A stretch of 64,000 nt of DNA from Flavobacterium nitratireducens (GTDB lineage: Bacteria; Bacteroidota; Bacteroidia; Flavobacteriales; Flavobacteriaceae). The stretch spans positions 620,001 through 684,000 of the forward strand of contig NZ_CP121111.1 of the NCBI RefSeq assembly GCF_029625335.1. The letters are read 5' to 3'. The translations under genes and the position numbers were made by a program. This document shows, piece after piece, positions 34,601 to 45,136 of this stretch (the stretch's first letter is position 1; the number at the start of each line of letters is the position of its first letter). Below the pieces are notes generated by a model, which saw only the letters and a program-made list of their open reading frames with translations, was not told the DNA's origin and searched no databases.

Positions 34601-37600
34601 TGATGCAGCCTTAAGTGCTAGTATTTCTAATCCAACTAATGTAAATTGTTATGGTGAAGCTACTGGTGAGGCTACTGTAAGTGTTTCTGGTGGTACAGCT
34701 TCTTACTCTTACTCTTGGAATACAAACCCTGTACAAACTACAGCAACTGCATCTAATCTTGCTGCAGGTACTTATTCTGTGACTGTAACTGATTCTAAAG
34801 GTTGCTCTACTTCTGCTGAAGTTACTATCACACAACCTGATGCAGCCTTAAGTGCTAGTATTTCTAATCCAACTAATGTAAATTGTTATGGTGAAGCTAC
34901 TGGTGAGGCTACTGTAAGTGTTTCTGGTGGTACAGCTTCTTACTCTTACTCTTGGAATACAAACCCTGTACAAACTACGGCAACTGCATCTAATCTTGCT
35001 GCAGGTACTTATACTGTGACTGTAACTGATTCTAAAGGTTGCTCTACTTCTGCTGAAGTTACTATCACACAACCTGATGCAGCCTTAAGTGCTAGTATTT
35101 CTAATCCAACTAATGTAAATTGTTATGGTGAAGCTACTGGTGAGGCTACTGTAAGTGTTTCTGGTGGTACAGCTTCTTACTCTTACTCTTGGAATACAAA
35201 CCCTGTACAAACTACGGCAACTGCATCTAATCTTGCTGCAGGTACTTATACTGTGACTGTAACTGATTCTAAAGGTTGCTCTACTTCTGCTGAAGTTACT
35301 ATCACACAACCTGATGCAGCCTTAAGTGCTAGTATTTCTAATCCAACTAATGTAAATTGTTATGGTGAAGCTACTGGTGAGGCTACTGTAAGTGTTTCTG
35401 GTGGTACAGCTTCTTACTCTTACTCTTGGAATACAAACCCTGTACAAACTACGGCAACTGCATCTAATCTTGCTGCAGGTACTTATACTGTGACTGTAAC
35501 TGATTCTAAAGGTTGCTCTACTTCTGCTGAAGTTACTATCACACAACCTGATGCAGCCTTAAGTGCTAGTATTTCTAATCCAACTAATGTAAATTGTTAT
35601 GGTGAAGCTACTGGTGAGGCTACTGTAAGTGTTTCTGGTGGTACAGCTTCTTACTCTTACTCTTGGAATACAAACCCTGTACAAACTACGGCAACTGCAT
35701 CTAATCTTGCTGCAGGTACTTATACTGTGACTGTAACTGATTCTAAAGGTTGCTCTACTTCTGCTGAAGTTACTATTACACAACCTGATGCAGCCTTAAG
35801 TGCTAGTATTTCTAATCCAACTAATGTAAATTGTTATGGTGAAGCTACTGGTGAGGCTACTGTAAGTGTTTCTGGTGGTACAGCTTCTTACTCTTACTCT
35901 TGGAATACAAACCCTGTACAAACTACGGCAACTGCATCTAATCTTGCTGCAGGTACTTATTCTGTGACTGTAACTGATTCTAAAGGTTGCTCTACTTCTG
36001 CTGAAGTTACTATCACACAACCTGATGCAGCCTTAAGTGCTAGTATTTCTAATACAACTAATGTAAATTGTTATGGTGAAGCTACTGGTGAGGCTACTGT
36101 AAGTGTTTCTGGTGGTACAGCTTCTTACTCTTACTCTTACTCTTGGAATACAAACCCTGTACAAACTACGGCAACTGCATCTAATCTTGCTGCAGGTACT
36201 TATACTGTGACTGTAACTGATTCTAAAGGTTGCTCTACTTCTGCTGAAGTTACTATCACACAACCTGATGCAGCCTTAAGTGCTAGTATTTCTAATCCAA
36301 CTAATGTAAATTGTTATGGTGAAGCTACTGGTGAGGCTACTGTAAGTGTTTCTGGTGGTACAGCTTCTTACTCTTACTCTTGGAATACAAACCCTGTACA
36401 AACTACGGCAACTGCATCTAATCTTGCTGCAGGTACTTATACTGTGACTGTAACTGATTCTAAAGGTTGTAAAACAACTATCGATGTAACAATCTCTGAA
36501 CCTGAAAATGCTTTATCAGCTACGGCTTCTAACCAAGTAAATGTGTCTTGTAAAGGTGGTAACGATGGTTCGGTTGTAATTACTCCTGCTGGGGGAACTG
36601 CTGGATATACAATCACTCCTGCTCAAACTGGTTTAACAGCTGGTGTACATACTTTCACTGTTACTGATGCTAAAGGTTGTTCGACAACTATCGATGTAAC
36701 AATCTCTGAACCTGAAAATGCTTTAGCATTAGCTACATCTTCTAAAACAGATGCTTCTTGTAATGGATCAAGCACTGGTTCGGTAACTGCTGGTACAGTA
36801 ACTAATGCTGTAGGAACGGTAACTTACTCTTGGAAAAACGCTGCTAATACGGAAGTTGGAACTACGGCAACAGTAAACAACCTTCCTGCTGGAACTTACA
36901 CCCTTACTGTTACTGATAATTGTTCTTCTCAATCTAATTCGGTTACTATTGGACAACCTGCTAATCCATTAGACTTAGCTGCTTCTTCTAAAACAGATGC
37001 AACATGTTATGGTGATAGTTCAGGCTCGGTAACTGCTGGTGCGGTAACTAACGCTGTAGGAACGGTAACTTACTCTTGGAAAAATGCTTCAAATTCTGTT
37101 GTAGGAACTACGGCAACAGTAAATAATCTTCCTGCTGGAACGTATACCCTTACTGTTACAGATAATTGTTCTTCTCAATCTAATTCAGTTACTATTGGAC
37201 AACCTGCAGCAATAGAACCTATAAATATAGAAGCTGTTTGTAACACGGATCGTACTGAAATTATTAATTTAAATGGTTATCTTCCATCAGGCACTCCATT
37301 AAATGGAACTTGGATAGATGATAATACAAACACATTAAACAATAATGAATTTAAACCGTTTAATGTTCCAACAGGAAGCTACACATTTGAATATCAAGTA
37401 ACAGTTGGTGAGTGTCCTTTAAGTTATTTTGTGACAATTCCTGTTACTGATTTAGATTGTGGTTTAGTATTAGGTTGTGGAACTATTCTAGTTCACAATG
37501 CTTTCACTCCAAATGGAGACGGAACTAATGAAGTATTCAAAATTGACAATCTTGAAGATACTATTTGTTATCCAGAAAACACAGTTGAAATCTATAATAG

Positions 37601-37805
37601 ATGGGGAGTATTAGTTTATGAAACCAAAGGTTACAATAATTCAGACAAGTCATTCAAAGGATTCTCTGAAGGAAGAGTAACTATTGATAAATCTGCAGGT
37701 TTACCTACAGGTACTTACTTCTATATCTTGAATTATACATCTGTTGGTTTACAAGGTGAATTAATTCCTAATAAACAACAAGGATATTTATACCTAACTA
37801 GATAA
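28689..37805 (+). CDS. sprB: giant SprB-repeat cell-surface adhesin with T9SS type B C-terminal domain
   Basis: 3038 aa. Signal peptide [11 protein letters not shown]...NSFAQ, then an N-terminal region of about 290 aa, then 32 SprB-type repeats of about 79 aa: one divergent ([10 protein letters not shown]), 28 nearly identical ([10 protein letters not shown]...[25 protein letters not shown]), and three variants at the end. The final about 110 residues are the gliding-motility-associated C-terminal domain ([34 protein letters not shown]), the secretion signal for type IX export of SprB-class proteins. Founding member SprB is the mobile adhesin of Flavobacterium gliding; this is a paralogue or orthologue of smaller size (SprB is over 6000 aa). 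Followed by porP/sprF and a porE-like gene. Confidence 0.9.
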   Translation: MKTTLLKLELKQTFIFGLLLFFISITNSFAQDTFDGKYCPGPGASGDEYATGTVFSQVLRQSPSSTCQIGTIHAKVDTQNQILRLGMNIGNGGAALFRLYLDTDNNPSIGLTSDNFGGTLTIPGADYILEINSNASTFKLYSGSGSTKTELTVNNGLAALNGSATGCNSGGGSFLEFNIPFGSIGFNICNANSPGTINISKLASVSGNSENSSLCENISLTFGIPLKGSVSPDATVCSGTNSTILTATVPSGSTIVKWQSSISPFTTWTDITNTSTTYTATNLTETKLFRAVFSNAGLCSGSNIATSEAKITVTAPPSISTTKNNVSCYNGNNGQATASASGGTGPYTYSWNTNPVQTTATASNLAAGTYSVTVTDSKGCSTSAEVTITQPDAALSASISNPTNVNCYGEATGEATVSVSGGTASYSYSWNTNPVQTTATASNLAAGTYTVTVTDSKGCSTSAEVTITQPDAALSASISNPTNVNCYGEATGEATVSVSGGTASYSYSWNTNPVQTTATASNLAAGTYTVTVTDSKGCSTSAEVTITQPDAALSASISNPTNVNCYGEATGEATVSVSGGTASYSYSWNTNPVQTTATASNLAAGTYSVTVTDSKGCSTSAEVTITQPDAALSASISNPTNVNCYGEATGEATVSVSGGTASYSYSWNTNPVQTTATASNLAAGTYSVTVTDSKGCSTSAEVTITQPDAALSASISNPTNVNCYGEATGEATVSVSGGTASYSYSWNTNPVQTTATASNLAAGTYSVTVTDSKGCSTSAEVTITQPDAALSASISNPTNVNCYGEATGEATVSVSGGTASYSYSWNKNPVQTTATASNLAAGTYTVTVTDSKGCSTSAEVTITQPDAALSASISNPTNVNCYGEATGEATVSVSGGTASYSYSWNTNPVQTTATASNLAAGTYTVTVTDSKGCSTSAEVTITQPDAALSASISNPTNVNCYGEATGEATVSVSGGTASYSYSWNTNPVQTTATASNLAAGTYTVTVTDSKGCSTSAEVTITQPDAALSASISNPTNVNCYGEATGEATVSVSGGTASYSYSWNTNPVQTTATASNLAAGTYSVTVTDSKGCSTSAEVTITQPDAALSASISNPTNVNCYGEATGEATVSVSGGTASYSYSWNTNPVQTTATASNLAAGTYSVTVTDSKGCSTSAEVTITQPDAALSASISNPTNVNCYGEATGEATVSVSGGTASYSYSWNTNPVQTTATASNLAAGTYSVTVTDSKGCSTSAEVTITQPDAALSASISNPTNVNCYGEATGEATVSVSGGTASYSYSWNTNPVQTTATASNLAAGTYTVTVTDSKGCSTSAEVTITQPDAALSASISNPTNVNCYGEATGEATVSVSGGTASYSYSWNTNPVQTTATASNLAAGTYTVTVTDSKGCSTSAEVTITQPDAALSASISNPTNVNCYGEATGEATVSVSGGTASYSYSWNTNPVQTTATASNLAAGTYTVTVTDSKGCSTSAEVTITQPDAALSASISNPTNVNCYGEATGEATVSVSGGTASYSYSWNTNPVQTTATASNLAAGTYSVTVTDSKGCSTSAEVTITQPDAALSASISNPTNVNCYGEATGEATVSVSGGTASYSYSWNTNPVQTTATASNLAAGTYSVTVTDSKGCSTSAEVTITQPDAALSASISNPTNVNCYGEATGEATVSVSGGTASYSYSWNTNPVQTTATASNLAAGTYSVTVTDSKGCSTSAEVTITQPDAALSASISNPTNVNCYGEATGEATVSVSGGTASYSYSWNTNPVQTTATASNLAAGTYSVTVTDSKGCSTSAEVTITQPDAALSASISNPTNVNCYGEATGEATVSVSGGTASYSYSWNTNPVQTTATASNLAAGTYSVTVTDSKGCSTSAEVTITQPDAALSASISNPTNVNCYGEATGEATVSVSGGTASYSYSWNTNPVQTTATASNLAAGTYTVTVTDSKGCSTSAEVTITQPDAALSASISNPTNVNCYGEATGEATVSVSGGTASYSYSWNTNPVQTTATASNLAAGTYSVTVTDSKGCSTSAEVTITQPDAALSASISNPTNVNCYGEATGEATVSVSGGTASYSYSWNTNPVQTTATASNLAAGTYTVTVTDSKGCSTSAEVTITQPDAALSASISNPTNVNCYGEATGEATVSVSGGTASYSYSWNTNPVQTTATASNLAAGTYTVTVTDSKGCSTSAEVTITQPDAALSASISNPTNVNCYGEATGEATVSVSGGTASYSYSWNTNPVQTTATASNLAAGTYTVTVTDSKGCSTSAEVTITQPDAALSASISNPTNVNCYGEATGEATVSVSGGTASYSYSWNTNPVQTTATASNLAAGTYTVTVTDSKGCSTSAEVTITQPDAALSASISNPTNVNCYGEATGEATVSVSGGTASYSYSWNTNPVQTTATASNLAAGTYSVTVTDSKGCSTSAEVTITQPDAALSASISNTTNVNCYGEATGEATVSVSGGTASYSYSYSWNTNPVQTTATASNLAAGTYTVTVTDSKGCSTSAEVTITQPDAALSASISNPTNVNCYGEATGEATVSVSGGTASYSYSWNTNPVQTTATASNLAAGTYTVTVTDSKGCKTTIDVTISEPENALSATASNQVNVSCKGGNDGSVVITPAGGTAGYTITPAQTGLTAGVHTFTVTDAKGCSTTIDVTISEPENALALATSSKTDASCNGSSTGSVTAGTVTNAVGTVTYSWKNAANTEVGTTATVNNLPAGTYTLTVTDNCSSQSNSVTIGQPANPLDLAASSKTDATCYGDSSGSVTAGAVTNAVGTVTYSWKNASNSVVGTTATVNNLPAGTYTLTVTDNCSSQSNSVTIGQPAAIEPINIEAVCNTDRTEIINLNGYLPSGTPLNGTWIDDNTNTLNNNEFKPFNVPTGSYTFEYQVTVGECPLSYFVTIPVTDLDCGLVLGCGTILVHNAFTPNGDGTNEVFKIDNLEDTICYPENTVEIYNRWGVLVYETKGYNNSDKSFKGFSEGRVTIDKSAGLPTGTYFYILNYTSVGLQGELIPNKQQGYLYLTR
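29739..36469 (+). repeat. array of about 28.4 tandem 237-bp units in the sprB-like gene
   Basis: Unit length 237 bases = 79 codons, so the frame is kept. Units differ mainly at three sites: ACG/ACA, ACT/TCT (Thr/Ser in GTYxVTV) and ATC/ATT. Rare changes are a Lys codon at 31167-31169, a Thr for Pro at 36054 and a 6-base TTACTC insertion near 36126-36143. Haplotype order shows that units starting at 30108-31293 recur in the same order at 31530-32715, a 1422-base higher-order duplication. Near identity implies recent expansion or homogenisation; short-read assemblies would collapse it. Confidence 0.95.
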
Positions 37806-37825
37806 TAAACTCCAAATTCTAATAT

Positions 37826-37851
37826 ACCAGAGGACTCTATAGACCTCTGGT
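37826..37851 (+). promoter_or_regulatory. intercistronic hairpin between sprB and sprF
   Basis: Stem ACCAGAGG/CCTCTGGT with a 10-base loop, followed by TTAAAAAAA rather than a T run. Not a standard terminator; it may set the sprB:sprF mRNA ratio or protect ends after processing. Confidence 0.5.
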
Positions 37852-37868
37852 TTAAAAAAAGAGACCAA

Positions 37869-38777
37869 ATGAAAACAAAAATTCTACTAATCGGTTTGAT
37901 GTTTACAGCTATGGTAAGTTATGCACAACAAGATGCACAGTTTACACAATATATGTACAACACAATAAATGTAAATCCTGCTTACGCTGGTTCCAGAGGA
38001 GCAATGAGTATATTTGCCTTACATCGTACACAATGGGTTGGATTAGATGGTGCACCTACTACAAATACTGTTTCTATAAACACTCCTTTTAACAATAGTA
38101 GATTAGGCTTAGGAGTTTCAATTATCAATGATAGAATTGGACCTACAACAGAAAACAATCTTGCAACAGATCTCTCCTACACCATCCCTACTTCTGAAAC
38201 AATGAAACTTTCTTTTGGTGTTAAAGCTTCTATTAATTTATTTGACTTAAATACAAGTAAGTTAAACCCAGCTCAACAAGATCCGCTTTTACTAGGATAC
38301 AACAATGCTATATCACCAAATATCGGAGCAGGTATTTACCTTCACTCAGACAAAGCTTATGTTGGATTATCTGTACCAAACTTTATAGAATCTAATCGTT
38401 ATGATGATAATGACAAAAAAGTTTATAAAGAAAAAATGAATTACTATTTTATTGCGGGTTATGTTTTTGACTTAAGTTATAACCTAAAATTCAAACCTGC
38501 TTTATTAACTAAAATGGCTCAGGGTGCTCCACTACAAGTAGACGTTTCCGGAAACTTTATGATCAATGATAAATTTACTCTGGGACTTGCCTATCGTTGG
38601 AGTGCTTCAGCGAGTGCTATGGCTGGCTTTCAAGTATCAGACGCATTGTTCATAGGATACGGATATGATTTAGAAACAACAAAATTGGATAATTATAACT
38701 CAGGATCACATGAGGTATTCTTGAGATATGACATTTTCAGAAAAAACAATAAAATAACAACTCCAAGATTCTTCTAA
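37869..38777 (+). CDS. sprF: PorP/SprF family type IX secretion outer-membrane protein
   Basis: 302 aa with a signal peptide (MKTKILLIGLMFTAMVSYAQ) and the family hallmark QFTQYMYNTINVNPAYAGSRG followed by a beta-barrel. SprF/PorP proteins work with type B C-terminal domains to export or anchor the neighbouring adhesin, so this gene is the dedicated partner of the upstream SprB-like protein. The order adhesin-PorP is typical. The C-terminal strand ends KNNKITTPRFF. Confidence 0.88.
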   Translation: MKTKILLIGLMFTAMVSYAQQDAQFTQYMYNTINVNPAYAGSRGAMSIFALHRTQWVGLDGAPTTNTVSINTPFNNSRLGLGVSIINDRIGPTTENNLATDLSYTIPTSETMKLSFGVKASINLFDLNTSKLNPAQQDPLLLGYNNAISPNIGAGIYLHSDKAYVGLSVPNFIESNRYDDNDKKVYKEKMNYYFIAGYVFDLSYNLKFKPALLTKMAQGAPLQVDVSGNFMINDKFTLGLAYRWSASASAMAGFQVSDALFIGYGYDLETTKLDNYNSGSHEVFLRYDIFRKNNKITTPRFF

Positions 38778-38788
38778 ATACTACTATC

Positions 38789-40730
38789 ATGAAAAAAAAT
38801 ATACTCCTTTGTATAGCTATGATAAGTGTTTTTTCATTTAACATTTATTCTCAAAAAGCTAAGTTGGCTAATGCCGATAAAAAGTACGACAACTATGCTT
38901 ATATAGAACGCTATTAAAACCTATGAAAAAGTTGCCGAAAAAGGATATAAGTCGGCTCCTATGTTCCAAAAAATAGGAAATGCCTATTATTTTAATGGTG
39001 AATTAGATAAAGCGGTAAAATGGTATGCTGAACTTTTTGCTATGCCCGAAACTACAATAGAACCTACTTATTATTACCGTTACGCACAATCCTTAAGAGC
39101 AATTGGTGAAAATAAAAAAGCAGACGAAGTTCTAAAAGAGTTTGATAAACTATCTGCTAATGATAGTAGGGCAACATTATATAAGAAAAACACTAATTAT
39201 TTAGATGAAATTAAAGCAAATTCTGGGAGGCACAAAATAGAAAACGCAGGTATTAATTCTAAATACTCTGATTACGGATCAAGTATTTATAACAATAAAA
39301 TAGTTTTTACATCAGCAAGAGATACTGGTAGTTTAGGACAAAGAATTCATACTTGGACAGATCAACATTTTACTAATCTATACAGTGCTGATTTAGATGA
39401 TCAAATGTCACCTAGTAATCCCGTAAAAGCTTTCAGAAAATTAAATTCTAAATTTAATGAAGCCACTCCTGCATTTACTAAAGATGGTAAAACTGTCTAT
39501 TTTACAAGAAATAATTATATTGATGGTAAAAAAGGAAAAAGCGAAAGTGGAATTACTTTAATTAAACTTTACAAAGCATCTTTAGAAGGAGAAAAATGGA
39601 TTAAAATTCAAGAATTACCATTCAATAGTAATAATTACAGTACTGCACATCCAACATTAAGTCCGGATGAGAAAACACTTTATTTTGCATCAGATATGCC
39701 GGGTACATTAGGTATGTCAGACATCTTTAAGGTACAAATCAATGATGACGGTACTTTTAGTAATCCCGTAAATTTAGGACCTGAAATAAACACTGAAGGG
39801 AGAGAAACGTTTCCTTTTGTTAGTGAAGAAAATGAACTCTATTTTGCCTCTGATGGACATCCTGGAGTTGGAGGTTTAGATGTCTTCATGACAAAAATTA
39901 ATGATGATGGTACTTTTAATAAAATTCAAAATATAGGGATGGATGCAAACTCTCCTAAAGATGATTTTGCCTATATTATTGATAGTAAATCAAGAAAGGG
40001 ATTCTTTTCTTCAAATAGAAATGGCGGTGAAGGATATGATGATATTTACAAATTTCTAGAAACCCGAAAATTAGTGTGCGAACAAGAACTTTACGGAGAA
40101 ATAACTGATATTGATTCCAAATTACCCCTACCAAACGCCAAAGTAACACTTTTTGACAAAAAAATGAACTTTTTAAAAGCAGTTAATGCAAATGATAAAG
40201 GTGAGTATAGTTTTATTGTAGAATGCAGTAAAATGTATACAGTAAGAGCTGAAAAAGAGGGATATGGAACTAATGAAAAACAAATTAATATCCCTTATGA
40301 AAACGGAAAAACATATTTACCAATTGAGTTAGAAAAAGATCAATGCAAAGTAACCATTGGAGATGATTTAGGTAAATGTTTTGGAATTAAAAATATTTAT
40401 TTTGACTTAGACAAATCCAACATTAGAACAGAAGCTGCCTTAGATCTTGAAAAAATATTAGATGTCTTGAATCAATATCCTAGCATGAAATTAGATATTC
40501 GATCTCATACAGATAGTCGCGCATCTCATAAATACAATGAAGCCTTATCCGATCGAAGAGCTAAATCTACTATTAGTTGGTTAATTAAAAATGGGGTAAG
40601 TGCTGATCGACTAACTGGTAAAGGTTATGGAGAAAATCAATTAGTAAACAAATGTTCTGACGGTGTAAAATGTACCGAAGAAGAACACCAAATGAACCGA
40701 AGAAGTGAATTTATAATTACGGCACTTTAA
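38789..40730 (+). pseudogene. PorE-like OmpA/PD40/TPR protein, interrupted near the N-terminus
   Basis: ATG 38789 gives a signal peptide (MKKNILLCIAMISVFSFNIYSQ) and a TPR start, then a TAA at 38915. Removing one base near 38909 restores the TPR (AIKTYEKVAEKGYKSAPMFQKIGNAYY) and a 646-aa protein: TPR, PD40/WD40 beta-propeller (DSSxY-like LSPDEKTLYFASD repeats), a carboxypeptidase-regulatory-like domain (ELYGEITD...ATVTLFDK type), and an OmpA peptidoglycan-binding end (IYFDLDKSNIR...LSDRRAKS). This order equals PorE, a T9SS component that ties the secretion machine to the cell wall. If the break is real the protein lacks its export signal. The region after 38961 reads as 589 aa from an internal ATG. 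Confidence 0.8.
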
Positions 40731-40749
40731 TAAAAAGCAAATCAAACTT

Positions 40750-40783
40750 AAACCTCGGAAATAATAATTCCGAGGTTTTTTTA
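40750..40783 (+). terminator. intrinsic terminator of the sprB-sprF-porE-like operon
   Basis: Stem AAACCTCGGAA/TTCCGAGGTTT, 7-base loop, T7 tail; 20 bases after the stop. Confidence 0.9.
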
Positions 40784-40807
40784 TACATTTACTTTTTATC
40801 CATAGCT

Positions 40808-41404
40808 ATGAAGTCAATAAATTTAATGCTCCTCACCTTTATAGGATTCTTTTCCTGGTCAATAATCAATCCTAAAGAAGGTTTTACCTGTTTTCTAGAA
40901 ATCATTCCTGCAATCATTGGATTTGCAATCTTACTCGCAACATATAATAAATTTAGATTTACTAATTTTACTTACTTTCTAATTCTTATTCATTGTATAA
41001 TCTTATTTATTGGCGGACATTATACCTATGCCGAAGTACCATTTTTTGACACAATTAAAGAAACATTTCATCAAAGTAGAAACAATTATGACAAAGTAGG
41101 TCATTTTGCTCAGGGCTTTATTCCTGCCATGATTATAAGGGAGTTATTTATAAGAAAAAAAGTAATTGCTAATAAACAGTTTTTTAATTTCATCATCGTT
41201 TGTATTTGTCTTGCTATTAGCGCTGCTTACGAATGGATTGAATGGTTTGTTTCTTTAGCAACTGGAGAAGGTGGTGATGCCTTTTTAGGAACACAAGGCG
41301 ATGTTTGGGACACGCAATCGGATATGTTGTTTGCTACAATAGGAGCTGTTTTAGCTTTAATTCTATTATCTAAAACACAGGATAAGTATTTACAAAAATT
41401 ATAA
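40808..41404 (+). CDS. DUF2238 (YjdF-like) membrane protein
   Basis: 198-aa integral membrane protein with about five or six hydrophobic helices. Family marks: DKVGHFAQGFIPAMIIRE and the acid-rich loop YEWIEWF...GDAFLGTQGDVWDTQSDM. These match the DUF2238/YjdF group, function unknown. Conserved His, Glu and Asp near the membrane could bind metal. Begins shortly after the operon terminator and has no close operon partner. Confidence 0.85.
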   Translation: MKSINLMLLTFIGFFSWSIINPKEGFTCFLEIIPAIIGFAILLATYNKFRFTNFTYFLILIHCIILFIGGHYTYAEVPFFDTIKETFHQSRNNYDKVGHFAQGFIPAMIIRELFIRKKVIANKQFFNFIIVCICLAISAAYEWIEWFVSLATGEGGDAFLGTQGDVWDTQSDMLFATIGAVLALILLSKTQDKYLQKL

Positions 41405-41437
41405 ACTTAATTTCAAAATTAAGTTTAGTAATAAAAA

Positions 41438-41876
41438 TCAATGATTATCTTCTGTATTATTTCTTAACAAATTTATAAGAACACATACAATAATAATATT
41501 TTTAACCACATACTGTCCTAATAAAGTAAAACTAAAAGAACTTATATTAAAAGAAAGTTCCGGAAAAATAAAAAACACCGAGAATGTAAAACTTAAATGG
41601 ATGATCGCTAAAATTGTTGTTATTCGTTGTTTATAATTTAAAATAAAAAACAAGCCTATTAAGGTCTCCCACATAGCCAAAACCAAATATGAAATATCCG
41701 AATGAACGCTATTATTTATTAAAACATCTATTGTTTTTTTTTGCAATATCTTCTGCGGGACTAAAATTTGGAAAAAATTTTAATACCCCAAAGACAAAAT
41801 AAATCACTCCTATAGAAAAGATAATTAAACGATTTCCTGAAAATACTTCAGATAAAACAACATGAGTTTTTTTCAT
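41438..41876 (-). pseudogene. DoxX-like membrane protein, split at an A9 run
   Basis: ATG 41876 opens MKKTHVVLSEVFSGNRL, a first helix, and FGVLKFFPNFSPAEDIAKK; reading then fails at an A9 run (41734-41742, T on the plus strand). With A8 it continues TIDVLINNSVHSDISYLVLAMWETLIGLFF to the stop, 145 aa and four helices, typical of small DoxX-like proteins. A 102-aa piece starting at ATG 41746 lacks the first helix. Break could be natural, slippage-prone, or a sequencing error. Function of the family is uncertain. Confidence 0.65.
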
Positions 41877-42005
41877 TATTTATAGATTGGTTTGTCTTTG
41901 TTAAGTGATTTTTCTTTATCCTTCAAATAAGTACACCGTATTAGTAAAATACCCTAATCTATTTTACATGTTTTTTTGATAAACTTTAGATTAAAATAGT
42001 TGTAT

Positions 42006-42042
42006 AAAAAAAGGTTTGAAAATTACTTTTCAAACCTTTTTT
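42006..42042. terminator. strong bidirectional terminator near purC
   Basis: Symmetrical stem AAAAAAAGGTTTGAAAA paired with its complement around TTAC. It lies 27 bases beyond the purC stop and would work on the minus strand. Confidence 0.85.
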
Positions 42043-42069
42043 TATGTCTTTAAAATTTTTAAATCAAGA

Positions 42070-43023
42070 TTATAAACTAGACAAATAAGCAACAACATTC
42101 TTCTCTATTCTCTCATTGATGTTCGAAATATCTGCTTTTACAAATTTTTCTCCAATGATATTTTCATATAATTCAATATATCTATCGGATACTGTTTCGA
42201 TATATTCGTCAGTCATATTAGGAATTTGTTGTCCTTCTTTTCCTTGAAATCCATTTTCAATTAACCAACGACGTACAAACTCTTTTGATAATTGTTTTTG
42301 CTCCTCTCCTTTTGCCTGTCTTTCTTCGTAACCTTCCGCATAAAAATAACGAGAAGAATCCGGAGTATGGATTTCGTCAATCAATACAATCTGACCGTCT
42401 TTAGTTTTTCCAAATTCATATTTCGTATCCACTAAAATCAATCCACGACTGGCTGCGATTTCAGTTCCTCTTTGAAATAAAGCTCTGGTATATTTTTCTA
42501 AAACCAAATAATCTTCTTCAGTCACAATTCCTTTTGCTAAAATAGCTTCTCTGGAAATATCTGCATCGTGTTCACCATTATCTGCTTTTGTAGTAGGCGT
42601 AATAATTGGTTCTGGAAATTTATCATTTTCTTTCAAACCTTCAGCTAAAGCTACACCGCAAAGTGTTCTTTTTCTGGCAGCATATTCGCGAGAAGCATGA
42701 CCTGACAAATACCCACGAATTACCATTTCTACTTTGAATGGCTCACACAAATGACCAACAGCAACACTAGGATCCGGAGTAGCAATCAACCAGTTTGGTA
42801 CAATATCCTGAGTCAATTCCATGAATTTTGTAGCAATTTGGTTTAGGATTTGCCCTTTATAAGGAATCCCTTTGGGCAAAACCACATCAAAAGCCGAAAG
42901 CCTGTCGGTTGCCACCATTACTAATAATTCGTCGTTGATATTGTAAACCTCTCTTACTTTTCCTCTATAAACCGATTTTTGACCAGGAAAATTAAAATTA
43001 GTGGTAGTGATTGTATTACTCAT
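42070..43023 (-). CDS. purC: SAICAR synthetase (phosphoribosylaminoimidazole-succinocarboxamide synthase)
   Basis: Purine biosynthesis step joining CAIR and aspartate. 317 aa: ATP-grasp-like N-terminus ([26 protein letters not shown]), [12 protein letters not shown], then [28 protein letters not shown], the hallmark segment of PurC. Length matches the longer Bacteroidetes and eukaryote-like form. Stands alone on the minus strand between two terminator/repeat regions. Confidence 0.96.
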   Translation of the reverse strand: MSNTITTTNFNFPGQKSVYRGKVREVYNINDELLVMVATDRLSAFDVVLPKGIPYKGQILNQIATKFMELTQDIVPNWLIATPDPSVAVGHLCEPFKVEMVIRGYLSGHASREYAARKRTLCGVALAEGLKENDKFPEPIITPTTKADNGEHDADISREAILAKGIVTEEDYLVLEKYTRALFQRGTEIAASRGLILVDTKYEFGKTKDGQIVLIDEIHTPDSSRYFYAEGYEERQAKGEEQKQLSKEFVRRWLIENGFQGKEGQQIPNMTDEYIETVSDRYIELYENIIGEKFVKADISNINERIEKNVVAYLSSL

Positions 43024-43055
43024 GTAAATTGAATTGAGATTATTTAATATGAATG

Positions 43056-43087
43056 CAAATTTAGGATTATTTTAGACAGAAAAACAA
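43056..43087 (-). promoter_or_regulatory. promoter of purC
   Basis: On the minus strand TTG (43087 to 43085) and TAAATTTG (43063 to 43056), 21 bases apart. Predicted start lies about 28 bases before the ATG at 43023. Confidence 0.6.
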
Positions 43088-43130
43088 AGAAAGTATCCTC
43101 TCTCTAAAATAATAAAAATACAAACTTTTT

Positions 43131-43276
43131 ATTTACCGCAAAGAGTAATGAGGTTTCGCAAAGTAAACAAAGAAAAATCTGTATTTATTTATCTAATCTA
43201 TGGCTAAATTTTTAACCGCAAGCTTCGTAAAACTTTGTGGGCTTTGCGCAGTCTTTGTGTGCTTTGCGGTTAAAAA
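43131..43276. repeat. intergenic repeat of the ACCGCAAAG type
   Basis: The left part (TTACCGCAAAG...TTTCGCAAAG) is complementary to the right part (CTTTGCGCAG...GCTTTGCGGTTAA), allowing a long imperfect hairpin. Similar half-elements occur near 14331 and 62506. No protein-coding signal. Confidence 0.6.
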
Positions 43277-43295
43277 AAATTCCGAAGCTTTTAGT

Positions 43296-44126
43296 TTATT
43301 TAGCTTCCAAACTCACATTATTGAGTATTTTGTCTGCAATATAATTAGCAACTCCATCTTCGTGGTTTTTAGAAATCACTTCCAAATGGGGTAATTTATT
43401 TTTCAAACTATCTGGTGCATTTCCCATCAATAAGCCTTTGGCCGTTGCATTCAACATTCCTTCGTCGTTGTAACCATCACCAAAAGCAATAGTTTGATGA
43501 AATTCATAGCCTTCAATTTCAAGAATTTGACCAATAGCCACACTTTTATCCACATTTTTATTCATGAATTCTAAACAATGTGGTAAACTAAAGGCGTGAC
43601 TAAAAGTATCTGGATGTTTTTCTAATATACTTTCTCTAAGCTCCAGTAATTTGGCATGACTATCGTGCTTGAAAAATATTTTTATAGCTTCAAAATCGGT
43701 CATTTCTTTGTAATTAACTAGTTCAGGAACATAAGTTAATTCTTTTTGAAATTCCAATAATTTACTATCATGTTTATTGGTTTGCCAGACATTTTCTTTA
43801 AAAAGAACTGAAGTATATTCATCAGGGATCTCCATTTGCATCACTGATTTTACCGCTTCGCTATCCATATTTGTAGCAAATATCAATTCTTTATCGGGTG
43901 CATGGATACGGGCTCCATTAGAAGTAACTAAATATACAGGAAAACCCAAAGAAGAAACAATTGACATTGCATCAAGATGATGACGACCTGTAGCAACAAT
44001 GATTAGATAATTTTTACGGTATAATTCATTAAAAACCTGTTTAGTGTATTCTGAAATTCGGTGGTCACTGTTCAATAAAGTTCCGTCTAAGTCACTAACA
44101 ATGACTTTAATATTTTCTTTTATCAT
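43296..44126 (-). CDS. Cof-type HAD-IIB phosphatase
   Basis: 276 aa from ATG 44126 (MIKENIKVIVSDLDGTLL); the in-frame ATG 27 bases upstream adds no conserved sequence. HAD motifs: DLDGTLL (nucleophile Asp), VATGRHH, and GDGYNDEGM with a cap C2 domain between. Cof-type HADs dephosphorylate sugar phosphates or pyridoxal phosphate and FMN; the substrate is unknown here. Single gene with a repeat downstream. Confidence 0.88.
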   Translation of the reverse strand: MIKENIKVIVSDLDGTLLNSDHRISEYTKQVFNELYRKNYLIIVATGRHHLDAMSIVSSLGFPVYLVTSNGARIHAPDKELIFATNMDSEAVKSVMQMEIPDEYTSVLFKENVWQTNKHDSKLLEFQKELTYVPELVNYKEMTDFEAIKIFFKHDSHAKLLELRESILEKHPDTFSHAFSLPHCLEFMNKNVDKSVAIGQILEIEGYEFHQTIAFGDGYNDEGMLNATAKGLLMGNAPDSLKNKLPHLEVISKNHEDGVANYIADKILNNVSLEAK

Positions 44127-44230
44127 AAATTCATTTACTCTTATTCTTAGCAAAAATACCTAAAATGCTTTGAAGTCGACGTCTAACACTCTTGAAATAA
44201 CAGCAAATTAACGTATGCTTACCTTATTTT

Positions 44231-45058
44231 TTACTTAAAACGAAGCCCAAAAACTCGATACCTAATTATTCTCCCAAACAATTGATACCCTAAAAAATTG
44301 CGAAGGATATTGAGCGCATTAGCATCAAAACCAATAGTGTTGCGTTTAAACTTCTTGGGTGGATTTTCGGCAATTTTTAATACTTTTTCAATAATTGATT
44401 GTTTCAAATCGGTATTCTTTTTGGTTTTACCTTCAACAATATGACTAATTTTAAGCATTAATTCGTTATAACATTTTAAAGGAGTGGTTTTACATTTGGA
44501 TACATTTTTTTGAAAATTAGAAGGTGTATTTCCAAATTGAACCGTAGAAACACTAATATTAAAATTCATGAGTTCATAAGCCATACATTCTGAAAAACTC
44601 TCCACAGCATGCTTGGTAGAATGATAAAAACTACCCAATGGCAAATTGACCAGACCAGCAATTGACGAAATATTGATAAAATGTCCTTTTTCTTGTTTTC
44701 TAAAAACCGGAGTAAATGCTCGGCAAACTTTAACTACTCCTAACCAATTGACATCGACAATATGTTTAATTTGCTCATCCTCAGAAAATTCCACAAAACT
44801 TCTATAGCCTATTCCTGCATTATTTATTACAACATCTATTCTTTCGAAATCAGCAAGAATTTGCTCTTTGGCATTTTCGATACTAATTGTTGAAGTAACA
44901 TCTAGAATATAACAATGAATATTAGTCTTATTCTTGAGTTCATTTCCCTCTTCTAAACAGAGCATTGTAGCGATAACATTCCAATTATTTTTTGCAAAAT
45001 GCAAAGCTAATTCCTTTCCTATTCCTGTTGCTGCTCCTGTTATAATTACGTTCTTCAA
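44231..45058 (-). CDS. short-chain dehydrogenase/reductase
   Basis: 275-aa classical SDR. NAD(P) loop TGAATGIGKELALHF, NNAGIGY, catalytic Ser in ISSIAG, and YHSTKHAVE with the catalytic Tyr and Lys. The C-terminus (RIIRYRVFGLRFK) is hydrophobic-basic, perhaps for membrane contact. Substrate unknown. It follows phoH on the same strand but a terminator separates them. Confidence 0.9.
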   Translation of the reverse strand: MKNVIITGAATGIGKELALHFAKNNWNVIATMLCLEEGNELKNKTNIHCYILDVTSTISIENAKEQILADFERIDVVINNAGIGYRSFVEFSEDEQIKHIVDVNWLGVVKVCRAFTPVFRKQEKGHFINISSIAGLVNLPLGSFYHSTKHAVESFSECMAYELMNFNISVSTVQFGNTPSNFQKNVSKCKTTPLKCYNELMLKISHIVEGKTKKNTDLKQSIIEKVLKIAENPPKKFKRNTIGFDANALNILRNFLGYQLFGRIIRYRVFGLRFK

Positions 45059-45074
45059 TAGTTTACTGTTTTTA

Positions 45075-45106
45075 TTAAAAAACTACGACCCTGATTAGGG
45101 TCGTAG
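45075..45106 (-). terminator. intrinsic terminator of phoH
   Basis: Perfect stem CTACGACCCT/AGGGTCGTAG with a 4-base loop; on the minus strand it is followed by TTTTTTAATAAAAA. It lies 31 bases past the phoH stop. Confidence 0.85.
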
Positions 45107-45136
45107 CTACATGATATTTTAAGTTATTATAATTCT

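Noticed and set aside
29871..36263. 27 evenly spaced minus-strand open frames of 74-76 codons across the adhesin
   Set aside because: They are the reverse reading of the 237-base repeat, whose length is a multiple of three; composition is Ser/Arg/Cys-biased and there is no start signal.
29739..36469. Regular repeats considered as a CRISPR array
   Set aside because: Units are 237 bases, in frame, with no spacers and no cas genes.
43200..43394. 64-codon plus-strand frame before the HAD gene
   Set aside because: Lies over an intergenic repeat and the antisense of the HAD gene 3' end.
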